A DNA stretch of 17,514 nt from Aureococcus anophagefferens (lineage: Eukaryota > Sar > Pelagophyceae > Pelagomonadales > Pelagomonadaceae). Below, in pieces: positions 1 through 6,718 of the stretch. A program made the position numbers and the translations under genes. Numbering within the stretch: the stretch's first letter is position 1; the number at the start of each line of letters is the position of its first letter. The notes beneath the pieces are model-generated. The model saw only the letters and a list, made by a program, of their open reading frames with translations. It had not been told where the DNA came from and ran no database searches. The stretch lies in the NCBI RefSeq assembly GCF_000186865.1, contig NW_008705566.1, forward strand, positions 1,251,927 through 1,269,440, read 5' to 3'.

Positions 1-1692
1 CACTGGCGCATGGTCGGCGACGGCGCGCGCAACGCCTTCTTCGCGGGCGCCGTCGCCGACGCCGTCGCGGCGCGGCCGCCGGGCGCCGCGCGCGTCCTCG
101 ACGTCGGCGCCGGCACGGGCCTGCTGTCGCTCGCCGCGGCGCGCGCGGGCGCGGCGCGCGTCGACGCCGTCGAGCGGTGCCCGGCCATGGCGCGGGTCGC
201 CGAAAAGACCGTCGCGGCCCACGGCGCGGGCGACGTCGTGCGCGTCCACCGCTCGGCGTCCGCGGACTTTGCCGCCGGCGAGCGCTACGACGTCGTCGTC
301 GCCGAGGTTTTGGACGCCGCGGTCTTCGGCGAGGGCTTCCTGGCGACGGTCGGCGACGCGACGCGGCGCCTGGGCGCGCCGACCTGCGACGTCGTGCCGC
401 GCTTCGCGACGCTGCGGGCGCTCGGCGTCGAGAGCGCGGAGCTCCGGCGGAGCTACGCGGCGCCCGGCGGCGCCTTCGCGCGCGAGCCCTACACGGTCGC
501 GGACCTCGACGCCGTGGAGCACGGGGCGCTCGTCGAGTGGACGCTGCCCGAGTGGGACCTCGTGGCCGCCGCGACCTACGCGACGGCGTCGCGGCCCCGG
601 CGCGCCGCGCCCCTCGGCACCGCGCGCGGCGTCGTTATGGAGGCCGGGACGCTCCACGCGATCGCCGCGTGGTTCGTGCTCCGGTCCGGGTCGTCGCGGC
701 TCTCGACGGGCCCCGCGGCGTACGACGACGGCGCCTGCCCCCGCGCGACGTCCTGGACGCAGGCGCTCTTCCACGTCGAGGCCGCGCCGCCGCTCGCGCG
801 CGGCGCCGTCGTCGAGCTGCGCGCGGCCGCGGCGCCCCGCGACGACCTCGTCGACGTGCTCGTTCTGGAGTACCGCGTCGACGGCGGGCCCTGGGCGCCC
901 TGCGCGCCGCCGCCGGACCCGCGCGGGCCCGCGCCGCCGTCGGGCGACGACGTCGCGCGGCTCAACGACGCCGCGTTCGCGGCCGCGCACGGCCGGGCCG
1001 TCGCCGAGGCGGCGGCGGGTAGCGGCGGCGCGCCCGTGGCGCACGTCGGCGTCTTCGGGAGCGCGGGGCGCGCGCGCGGCGGCGGCGCCGTCGTCGTCTC
1101 GCACTGCCCCGTCGAGGCCTCCGGCCTCCTCCGGCCCGGGGCCTTCGACCTGCCGCGCGCGCGCGCCGCGGCCGTCGTGCCGCTCGCCGCGGCCGCCGTG
1201 GGCAAGCTCGTGTCGTCGCCGGCCCTCGCGCGGTGCTACTACGCGGCGGACGCGCTCGGCTTCGACGTGTCCGCGCTCGACGCGTTCGCGTCGCCGCGCG
1301 CGCGCGACGTCGACCCGCGCGCGTTCCCGGACCTCGCCGACGTCTCGCGGCCCTTCGAGCTCCGGCGCCTCGACTTCTGCGCCGACGGCGGCGAGGCCCG
1401 CGCCGCGGACGCGGCGACGGCGACGGTCGTCGCGACGGCCGCGGGCGTCGCGCACGCGCTCCTCTTCTGGTGGCGCCTCGACTACGGCGGCGGGCGGTTC
1501 CTGTCGACGCGGCCGGACCTGGACGACGGCGGCGCGCCGTCGAGCCACTGGCGCTGCGCGGCCGTCGTCCTCAACCGCACCGCGGGCATCCCCGTCGCCG
1601 CGGGCTCGACCGTCGCCGTGACGCTCGCCGTGCGCTACGAGGCCCTCGACGTCCTCAAGGTCGCCGTGGCGCCGCCCGCCGCCGCGGACTAA
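1..1692 (+). CDS. PRMT9: PRMT9-like protein arginine N-methyltransferase (5' end missing)
   Basis: A SAM-dependent arginine methyltransferase with two tandem PRMT modules. Numbering from the first ATG (nt 10), the SAM-binding motif VLDVGAGTGLLS is at about residues 29-40. The double-Glu loop AEVLDAAVFGEG has E99 and E108, nine apart as in active PRMTs. The first module ends with an ATSW element standing where the THW loop lies. The second module (about 350-560) has no clear SAM motif but ends with SSHWRCAAVVL. The FGEG loop, the WFVL/STGP stretch, a PVEASGL motif and the SHW-x-CAAVV end resemble animal PRMT9 more than PRMT7; PRMT9 methylates the splicing factor SF3B2. The frame is open to the window edge (H-W-R before the first Met), and HWRMVGD matches the helix that precedes PRMT cores, so the real start, possibly with TPR repeats, lies upstream. 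No intron is visible. The family is clear; the choice of PRMT9 over PRMT7 is less sure. Confidence 0.82.
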   Translation, partial: HWRMVGDGARNAFFAGAVADAVAARPPGAARVLDVGAGTGLLSLAAARAGAARVDAVERCPAMARVAEKTVAAHGAGDVVRVHRSASADFAAGERYDVVVAEVLDAAVFGEGFLATVGDATRRLGAPTCDVVPRFATLRALGVESAELRRSYAAPGGAFAREPYTVADLDAVEHGALVEWTLPEWDLVAAATYATASRPRRAAPLGTARGVVMEAGTLHAIAAWFVLRSGSSRLSTGPAAYDDGACPRATSWTQALFHVEAAPPLARGAVVELRAAAAPRDDLVDVLVLEYRVDGGPWAPCAPPPDPRGPAPPSGDDVARLNDAAFAAAHGRAVAEAAAGSGGAPVAHVGVFGSAGRARGGGAVVVSHCPVEASGLLRPGAFDLPRARAAAVVPLAAAAVGKLVSSPALARCYYAADALGFDVSALDAFASPRARDVDPRAFPDLADVSRPFELRRLDFCADGGEARAADAATATVVATAAGVAHALLFWWRLDYGGGRFLSTRPDLDDGGAPSSHWRCAAVVLNRTAGIPVAAGSTVAVTLAVRYEALDVLKVAVAPPAAAD

Positions 1693-1814
1693 GGAGAACT
1701 GTGACCATACCCCGCCGCGCCGCCGGTTCTCCTCCTGCCGCCCTGGGCCGGAGATCAGGTAGCGCGCGCGGTACTCGAGCCGCTATCCTGCGGGATATGC
1801 CGGTGTTGTTTTAA
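1693..1814. other. Convergent intergenic spacer between PRMT9-like and SohB genes
   Basis: These 122 bp separate two convergent stop codons and must hold both 3' untranslated regions and poly(A) sites. No AATAAA signal is visible on either strand. The right end is locally AT-rich: TTTAATTA spans the SohB stop codon on the other strand. Confidence 0.6.
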
Positions 1815-3305
1815 TTAGGGCGCGGCGGCGGCGTGGACGCGCTCGTGGGGGGACGCGGGCGCCGCGAGGCCGAGGCCGCCGAGGACGGCGGCGTTGAGCG
1901 CCTCGAGGAGCGACCTCGGCCGCTCGCGCGCGGGCTTGACGAGCACGACGTCCTGGGTCGCCATCTTCTCCCGCAGGAGCTCGCCGCTCGTCATCAAATC
2001 GTCGACGACGCCCGGGGGCGCGAGGCTGGCGATCCAGGCTTCCCCGGTCGCCACATCCTCGATGTCGCTGTCCGCGCGGTTCGTCGCGACGAGGTCCTTG
2101 AAGGCGCCGTGGATCTCCTCCAGTTCGCTCTGGAGCTTCGCCTTGGCCTCGTCCGTCGCCTCCGTGACCGGCGTCACCGTGCGCTTGTACCTGCCGGCCG
2201 TGAACTGGAGGAAGTCGATCTTCTCCCGGTCGAGCACCCGGTGGAAGTTCGGGATCATGGTGATCACGCCGACGGAGCCGACGAAGGCGAACGGCGCCGC
2301 GACGACGCGGTCGCTGCAGACCGCGAGCATGTAGCCCCCCGACGCGGCGACGACGTCGACGGCCGCCGTGACGCCGACCCCCGTCGTCCTGCGCAGCCGC
2401 AACACCAGGCTCGCCGCGAGGCCGAAGTCCGACACGCTGCCCCCGGGAGACGTCACGCGGAGCACGAGCTCGTCGTGGCGCGTCGCGACGGCCGAGAGCA
2501 GGTCGACGACGGCCTCGAGCCGCGCGACGGCGCCGCGGGACCCCAGCTGCTTCTCCGTCGTGTCGAAATCGTAGACGAAGCAGCGCGGCCGCAGCGCCGC
2601 GGCGACGTCCGCGGCGTCGCCGCCGTCGCCGCCGAGCGCGTCGCGGACGAACGTCGCCCGTTCCGCCACGGCCTCGGCGTCCGCGGCCTCGCGCGCCTTC
2701 GCCGCCCGCGCGTGCGCCGCGGTCAGCGTCTCCCGCGCGTCGGCGGGCAGCGCGTCGTAGCCCGTCTCCAGCAAGTCGTCGAGCGCGGACCGGGCCTTGC
2801 GGAGCTTGGCGTCGTCGTTCAGGAGGTGGAACTCGAAGCCCGCGGAGCCGTCGTCGTCGTCGGCGCCGCGGCCGCCGAGCGCCGCGAGCGGCGACGGCCT
2901 CGGCTTCTTGCCCGTCCGCGCGGACGCGAGCGCCGGCGGCCGGGGGGCCTTGGACGCCGCGGCCGCCGCGCCGCAGCCCGCGAGCGCGCCCGCGCCCAGG
3001 AGCGCGCCGCCGACGACGTCGGGATTGGCGGCGAGCGCGCAGAGCGCCGCGGCGACGTCGGCGTAGTGCGCGTGGCCGAGCACGCCGACGCCGGCCAGCG
3101 CCGCGAGGCCGCCGGCGCCGCCGAGGGCCTTGACGGCCGCGCTCGGGCCTCGCTCCGCGCCGCGCCGCAGCAGCAGGCGCGGCCGCGTCGGCTCGTCGGC
3201 GGCTGTGGCGAGGCAGCGCAGCAACGAGTGGCGCTGCGCCTGCGCTGCGCGCGCGAAGCAGCGCATCATGCTCATTTCCTTTCCACAGCAACCTCGCGGC
3301 ACCAT
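1815..3305 (-). CDS. sohB: SohB-like signal-peptide-peptidase-type serine protease (peptidase family S49), organelle-targeted
   Basis: A 496-residue S49 serine protease of the Ser/Lys-dyad class, which cleaves membrane-associated peptides. The match to bacterial SohB is strong over residues 240-460: TSPGGSVSDFGLAAS, AASGGYMLAVCSDRVVAAPFAFVGSVGV, PNFHRVL, TAGRYKRTVTP and the DIEDVATGEAW segment. S322 in ASGGYM is the expected nucleophile and K374 in GRYKR the expected base. They are 52 residues apart, the same spacing as S147 and K199 of Bacillus SppA. The N terminus (MSMMRCFARAAQAQRHSLLRCLATAAD) is rich in Arg and Ala and lacks acidic residues, like a mitochondrial presequence. Hydrophobic stretches at about 57-78 and 96-116 could anchor it in a membrane. 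The ATG at 3305 is used; the Met at 3275 is equally plausible. The upstream RRP46-like gene ends only 39 bp away on the same strand. Mitochondrial rather than plastid location is inference. Confidence 0.9.
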   Translation of the reverse strand: MVPRGCCGKEMSMMRCFARAAQAQRHSLLRCLATAADEPTRPRLLLRRGAERGPSAAVKALGGAGGLAALAGVGVLGHAHYADVAAALCALAANPDVVGGALLGAGALAGCGAAAAASKAPRPPALASARTGKKPRPSPLAALGGRGADDDDGSAGFEFHLLNDDAKLRKARSALDDLLETGYDALPADARETLTAAHARAAKAREAADAEAVAERATFVRDALGGDGGDAADVAAALRPRCFVYDFDTTEKQLGSRGAVARLEAVVDLLSAVATRHDELVLRVTSPGGSVSDFGLAASLVLRLRRTTGVGVTAAVDVVAASGGYMLAVCSDRVVAAPFAFVGSVGVITMIPNFHRVLDREKIDFLQFTAGRYKRTVTPVTEATDEAKAKLQSELEEIHGAFKDLVATNRADSDIEDVATGEAWIASLAPPGVVDDLMTSGELLREKMATQDVVLVKPARERPRSLLEALNAAVLGGLGLAAPASPHERVHAAAAP

Positions 3306-3344
3306 CAGCCTAGGACCTGCTTACGAGGTTAATTACGAGGCGTC
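3306..3344 (-). other. 39-bp gap between two co-directional genes
   Basis: Only 39 bp separate the RRP46-like stop from the SohB ATG on the minus strand, too little for a usual terminator plus promoter. On the minus strand CTCGTAA occurs twice and surrounds a TAATTAA. The same TAATTAA heptamer lies at the SohB stop near 1812. Confidence 0.6.
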
Positions 3345-3974
3345 TTACGACGCGGCCGCCTGCTGGGCGAGGGCCGCGGCCGCGAGGGCCGTGACCTCGG
3401 TGCGCGCGGCGGCGACGACGGCGGCGACGTCCGCGGCGTCGAAGGGCTCGCCGGCCGTGTCCATGGCGAGGACCGCGGGCTCGTCCGTCGTCGCGTCCAT
3501 GGTCACGTTGCAGGTCGTCGGCCGCGGCGCGTCGCCGCCGTCGGCCGCGGCCGCCGCGACGACGACGTCGACGCCCAGGGGCACGGCGAGGAGCGGCAGG
3601 CGCGCGTCGAGGGCCGCGAGCGCGCACGCGTTGACGACGCAGCGCCGCGCGGCGCCGCCGTCGTGGAGCACGAGGCAGTAGACCGAGGCGACCTGGCGCG
3701 GGAAGGCCGCGCAGTCCAGCGCGGGCGCGAGCAACCCGCGCGCCGCCTCCTCGAGCGTCCGCTCCGCGAGCACGCGGTCCGCGCCGCCGCGGTCCGCGAG
3801 CTGGACGCGCACCTCGAGGCCGCCGCGCGCCGCGTCCTGCGACGAGGCCCGCTCCGGGTTGTGCTGGGGACCGGAGGCCGTCGCGAGCACGACCGTGGCG
3901 CCGTCGACGTAGCGGCACGAGCCCTGCGCGCCCTCGCTGGAGCCGAGCTCGAAGGTCGGCCCGGAGACCGCCAT
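3345..3974 (-). CDS. RRP46: RRP46/EXOSC5-like subunit of the RNA exosome ring (RNase PH domain)
   Basis: A 209-residue RNase PH-fold protein, a likely subunit of the six-member ring of the nuclear and cytoplasmic exosome, which threads RNA to its nucleases. The family signature is in order: GSCRYVDGATVVLATASGP (about residues 18-36), the EEAARGLLAPALDCAAFPRQVASVYCLVLHDGG segment, then VVNACALAALDARLPLL, matching the LNAA-x-ALVDAG-PM motif of EXOSC5 and Rrp46. No phosphorolytic active site is recognisable, as usual for eukaryotic ring subunits. The start MAVSGPTFELG at 3974 lies directly before the domain. The frame stays open upstream to 4169, but that extension resembles nothing and overlaps the divergent promoter. 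The assignment within the ring (RRP46 rather than MTR3 or RRP41) is moderately sure. Confidence 0.78.
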   Translation of the reverse strand: MAVSGPTFELGSSEGAQGSCRYVDGATVVLATASGPQHNPERASSQDAARGGLEVRVQLADRGGADRVLAERTLEEAARGLLAPALDCAAFPRQVASVYCLVLHDGGAARRCVVNACALAALDARLPLLAVPLGVDVVVAAAAADGGDAPRPTTCNVTMDATTDEPAVLAMDTAGEPFDAADVAAVVAAARTEVTALAAAALAQQAAAS

Positions 3975-4167
3975 GTCGCGGGCGCTCGACCTCTGCGCGT
4001 CTCCCGACGCCGGCGACGGTGCCGACGCCCTGGGCAAACAGCAGCGAGTGCCGAACAGCTCGGCGTACCGCCTCGCCGCAGTTGCAAGATGCAGTTCAAT
4101 CGCCAAACGCTGCAGTCCTGTGTGGAGTTTTTTTTTAGATGGAGGTCCAGCAACTGCGCCTGTAAGC
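3975..4167. promoter_or_regulatory. Divergent promoter/5' UTR region between RRP46-like and nucleoside hydrolase genes
   Basis: These 193 bp lie between two ATGs that point away from each other, so they must serve both genes. The right half is less GC-rich than the flanking genes. A run of nine T followed by AG (4128-4138) looks like a 3' splice acceptor for a 5'-UTR intron on the plus strand, and a nine-codon upstream ORF follows directly. No TATA box is visible. Confidence 0.55.
4139..4165 (+). CDS. Short upstream ORF before the nucleoside hydrolase
   Basis: ATG, seven further codons and TAA (MEVQQLRL). The uORF stop is two bases from the hydrolase ATG, and +4 is G. If transcribed, ribosomes would meet this ORF first and would have to reinitiate or scan past it. 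It follows the T9-AG tract directly, so a splice acceptor there would make it the first sequence of an exon. It may have arisen by chance. Confidence 0.35.
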   Translation: MEVQQLRL

Positions 4168-5525
4168 ATGCTCGACGTCTGGCTGGACTTCGACCCCGCC
4201 GGCTTCGTGGCGACGGGCCTCGACGTCGACGACGATTTGGCCTACCTCTGCGCGCGGGCCTTGGAGCGCCGCGGCGACCTGCGCCTCGTCGGCGTGTCGG
4301 TCGTCGCCGGCAACGCCGCGCTCCGCGACACGGTCGCCGACGCCGAGGTCTTGCTGCGGCACGCGGGCGACGACGCGCCGATCGTCGCCGGCGCGAGCTG
4401 GGACGACATGCGCGTCGCGTGGCCGTCGATGAGGCGGCTCCACTTCCTCCGCGGCGACGTCGCCGGGGCCGCCGGGGCCGCGGCCCGGGCCATGCGCCGG
4501 GCCGTCCGGGCGGCGGCGCCGCGGACGGTGACGATCCTCGCGCTGGGCCCGCTGACGAACGTCGCCGCGCTCCTCGCGCTCGACCCGGCGGTCGCGCGGC
4601 GCCTGCGCCGCGTCGTCGCCATGGGCGGCGCGCTCGACGGCGGGCCGCTGGACCTCAACTGGATGTCGGACCGCGCCGCCGCGCGCGCGCTGCTCGCCGC
4701 GGGCGTGCCGACGACCGTCGTGCCGCTCGACGCGTGCGCGCAGGCCGCGTTCGCCGCCGCGGACGTCGCCGCGGTCGCCGCGTGCCCCGGTGCCGCGGCC
4801 CGCGCGCTCGCGCCGAAGATGCGGCTCCAGGCCTACGCGATGCCGCTCCTCGTCAACGGGCGCCTCGCGCGGCGCTTCCCGGACACGGCGCACGCGGCCC
4901 TTTTGAACGGCGCCGCCGCCTTCGTGCCCTGGGACGTCGTCGCGCTCTTCGCCGCCGCCAGGGCAGGAAAAGGGTGATTCAACGTCGCTTCAACGTGAGT
5001 GTTCTGCGCGCGCGCGTTTCGGAAACAGCACCCACGCTTCGAGAGCGCTCCGAGAGATGATCGCTCGTCCAAAAATCAGCCGAAACGAGCGGAAAACGAC
5101 CGAGATATGAGCCTTTGAAGTTGGGAATTTCGCAACCTTTTCCTGCCCAGGCCGCCGCGGACCCGGCGTCCTACTTCGACGAGTGGCGCGAGGTCGCGCT
5201 CGCGGCGCCGCCCTGCGACGCCGGCGAGCCCTGCGACGGCACCGTGTCCGCGCTCGTGTCGGCCCGGCCCGTCGCCAACGTCACGGCCTGGCTCGAGGGC
5301 GACGACGCGCGCGCGTTCGGCGTCGGCTCGGGCCTCGCGCTCGCGCCGACGCGCCTGCGCGCCGGCGCCGTCGTCGCGTCGATGCGGGCGCTCCTCTGCG
5401 AGGTGCCCGCGGCCGGCCCGCGCCCGCGCGTGATCCCCGGCGCCGCGCCGCACGCCGCGGCCGCGGTCGCGGCCGCGGTCGCCGCGCCCCTGCTCCTGCG
5501 CCGGTGGTGGCGTTGTCACTCTTAA
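4168..5525 (+). CDS. Nucleoside hydrolase (IUNH family), two exons split by an introner: join(4168..4950,5151..5525)
   Basis: Hydrolyses the N-glycosidic bond of ribonucleosides for base and ribose salvage. The joined product is 385 residues. Exon 1 (261 aa) carries the Ca-binding N terminus in a variant form, D7-F-D9-P, then ten residues, then VDDD (V20, D21-D23). It also has the family hallmark ILALGPLTNVAALL (123-136), the MGGA segment (152-155) and LNWMSD (163-168). The late active-site Asp is D256 in VPWDVVALF; the residue usually His before it is Trp here. Exon 2 resumes with AAADPASYF, as expected after this helix, and ends in an Ala-rich hydrophobic tail with Arg and Trp that could be a membrane anchor. 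Without exon 2 the frame stops at TGA 4975-4977 inside the introner. The start at 4168 is chosen because homology begins there and A is at -3. Substrate preference cannot be read from the sequence. Confidence 0.85.
4951..4958. repeat. Left copy of the 8-bp target-site duplication
   Basis: GCCGCCGC, identical to 5151-5158 directly after the element. The left copy falls within the intron and supplies its GC donor; the right copy is exon sequence. Confidence 0.82.
4959..4973 (+). repeat. Introner left terminal inverted repeat
   Basis: CAGGGCAGGAAAAGG; pairs with 5136-5150 with one mismatch at the second base. Confidence 0.9.
5136..5150 (-). repeat. Introner right terminal inverted repeat and 3' splice site
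   Basis: CCTTTTCCTGCCCAG on the plus strand; the reverse complement of the left end apart from one base. It doubles as polypyrimidine tract plus AG acceptor. Confidence 0.9.
5151..5158. repeat. Right copy of the 8-bp target-site duplication
   Basis: GCCGCCGC at the first codons of exon 2 (Ala-Ala-Ala). Identical to 4951-4958. Confidence 0.82.
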
Positions 5526-5551
5526 GAGGGCGCGGGGGGCGGCAGGGGCAC
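5526..5551. other. 26-bp convergent spacer
   Basis: Only 26 bp separate the hydrolase stop (5525) from the MIC60 stop (5552), so the two transcripts must overlap at their 3' ends or process within each other's coding sequence. A perfect palindrome, CTCTTAAGAG (5519-5528), covers the hydrolase stop codon. Confidence 0.7.
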
Positions 5552-6718
5552 TCAGTTGACCTTGGCGGGCGACACCTGGACGAGCGCGACCTTCGCGCGG
5601 ACGACGGCCGCGGCCTGGTCCGCGGCGAGGCGGCCCCTCGCGGCGGCGAGCCAGTCGTCGGGCGGCGCCGGCGCCGCCGCGGGCCGCGACGCCCGGGCGG
5701 CCTCGAGCGCCGCGACCGCGGCCGCGAGGTCGCCGCCGGCGAGCGCGTCCGCCGCGGCGTTGAGCGCCGCGAGGCCCGCGTCGGCGGCCTCGGACGTGTA
5801 GAGGCCCGCCCGGGCCATGAGGGACGCCAGGGCGTGGCCGAGGACGCCGTCCTGGCCGTCGGGCACGAGGAGCCACGTCCGCGTGGGCACCTCGACGGCG
5901 GACGCGAAGCGCGCGCGGAGCTCGTCGAGCGACGGCGCGCCGCCGGGCGGCGCGCCGCCGAGCGCCGCGGCGACGACGGCGCCGCCGTCGACGCCGGCGA
6001 AGGCCGCCGACGCCGCGGCGCCGTCGATCGCGGCCGCGGACGCGGCGAGGCGGCCCGCGACCGCGAGGCCGGCGAGCGCGGCGCGGTGCGCGCGCTGCTG
6101 CGCGGCGTCCTGGTCCATCTTGACGGCGATCTGCGACACGGACCCCGCCAGCGCCGCCTCGAGGGCCGCGGCGAGGGCCGCGCGCTCGGGGCCGCCCGCG
6201 CGCGCGGCCGCGCGGACGGCCGCGTCCTCGGCCGCGCGCGCGTCCGCGGCTCCCTGCGCGGCCGCCGCGGCCTCGGCGACGGCCGCCGCCGACGCCTCGC
6301 GGAGCGCCGCCTCCTGGGCCCCGAAGGCCATCTCGAGCCCCGCGCGCGCCTCGGCCCGGGCCGCGGCGACGGCGTCGGCGAACGCGGCGTCGCGCGCGCC
6401 GGCGACCGCGAGCCGCTCGTCCGCGAGCGCGCGCTTCAGCGCGGCCGTCTCCGCCTCCACGGCCGCCGCCCGCGTCGCCGCGGTCTCCTCGTCGACCTCC
6501 CGGAAGAGCTGGTTGAGGCGCCGCGCCTCCCAGTCCGTGCGCTCGCGCATGGCCGCGGCGGCGGCGAGGATGCGCGACCGCAGCTCCGGCGCCGTCGGCG
6601 GCTTCGGCGGCGGGGCGAGGGACGACGCGGAGTCCGGCGCGCCCTCGGTCGACGCGCAGGTCGCCAGCGTGCCGACGACGGTGGCGGGGGTTTTTAGGAG
6701 CCGTAGCATGGCCGCCAT
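5552..6718 (-). CDS. MIC60: MIC60/mitofilin-like subunit of the mitochondrial MICOS complex
   Basis: A 388-residue protein with the C-terminal mitofilin signature, which builds crista junctions of the inner mitochondrial membrane. The signature lies at about residues 279-380: TRTWLLVPDGQDGVLGHALASLM, then a helical segment, GGDLAAAVAALEA, PPDDWLAAARGRLAADQA and a final helix. Residues about 35-240 are strongly helical, Ala/Glu/Arg-rich and coiled-coil-like, as in MIC60. The N terminus MAAMLRLLKTPATVVGTLATCAS could be a short presequence, but the single transmembrane helix usual after it is not obvious. The start at 6718 is chosen over the longer frame to 6916 because the extension lies antisense to RPIA exon 1; the Met at 6709 is an alternative, and a missing upstream exon is possible. 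The divergent RPIA ATG is 76 bp away. Confidence 0.8.
   Translation of the reverse strand: MAAMLRLLKTPATVVGTLATCASTEGAPDSASSLAPPPKPPTAPELRSRILAAAAAMRERTDWEARRLNQLFREVDEETAATRAAAVEAETAALKRALADERLAVAGARDAAFADAVAAARAEARAGLEMAFGAQEAALREASAAAVAEAAAAAQGAADARAAEDAAVRAAARAGGPERAALAAALEAALAGSVSQIAVKMDQDAAQQRAHRAALAGLAVAGRLAASAAAIDGAAASAAFAGVDGGAVVAAALGGAPPGGAPSLDELRARFASAVEVPTRTWLLVPDGQDGVLGHALASLMARAGLYTSEAADAGLAALNAAADALAGGDLAAAVAALEAARASRPAAAPAPPDDWLAAARGRLAADQAAAVVRAKVALVQVSPAKVN

Larger units (their letters stand above)
4951..5150 (+). other. GC-AG intron of the nucleoside hydrolase gene (200 nt, phase 0)
   Basis: The donor is GC at 4951-4952 inside the left target duplication; the acceptor is AG at 5149-5150 at the end of the element. 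The frame on both sides begins a codon at the junction. The first GT downstream (4974) would shift the frame. The stronger-looking GTGAGT at 4995 lies after an in-frame TGA. Confidence 0.78.
4959..5150 (+). mobile_element. Introner: non-autonomous, hAT-like DNA transposon acting as a spliceosomal intron
   Basis: A 192-bp element with inverted termini: CAGGGCAGGAAAAGG at the left and the reverse complement of CTGGGCAGGAAAAGG at the right, 14 of 15 identical. It is flanked by an exact 8-bp duplication, GCCGCCGC (4951-4958 and 5151-5158). It has no coding capacity. By hand count it is about 55% GC, far below the flanking exons. The right terminus, ACCTTTTCCTGCCCAG, provides a polypyrimidine tract and AG acceptor. 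The left duplication provides a GC donor, so removing 4951-5150 restores the uninterrupted target gene in frame (VALF then AAADPASYF). This is the introner arrangement described for Aureococcus and Micromonas, in which the element carries one splice site and the other is co-opted from duplicated gene sequence. An 8-bp duplication with a CAGGG end is typical of the hAT superfamily; that assignment is inference. Confidence 0.88.

Noticed and set aside
1811..3335. TAATTAA at the 3' ends of both SohB and RRP46-like genes as a poly(A) signal
   Set aside because: Only two occurrences, absent from the other genes; too little to call a signal.
3973..4167. N-terminal extension of the nucleoside hydrolase from ATG 3973
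   Set aside because: It overlaps the RRP46-like start on the other strand and has no family similarity; homology begins at the ATG at 4168.
4974..4975. GT as the donor of the introner intron
   Set aside because: It keeps 23 nt of the element in the mRNA and shifts the frame at the 5151 junction, whereas GC at 4951 restores the frame exactly.
5115..5525. A separate small gene downstream of the nucleoside hydrolase
   Set aside because: It has no ATG (it begins at TTG inside the introner), and its protein continues the hydrolase fold in frame once 4951-5150 is removed.
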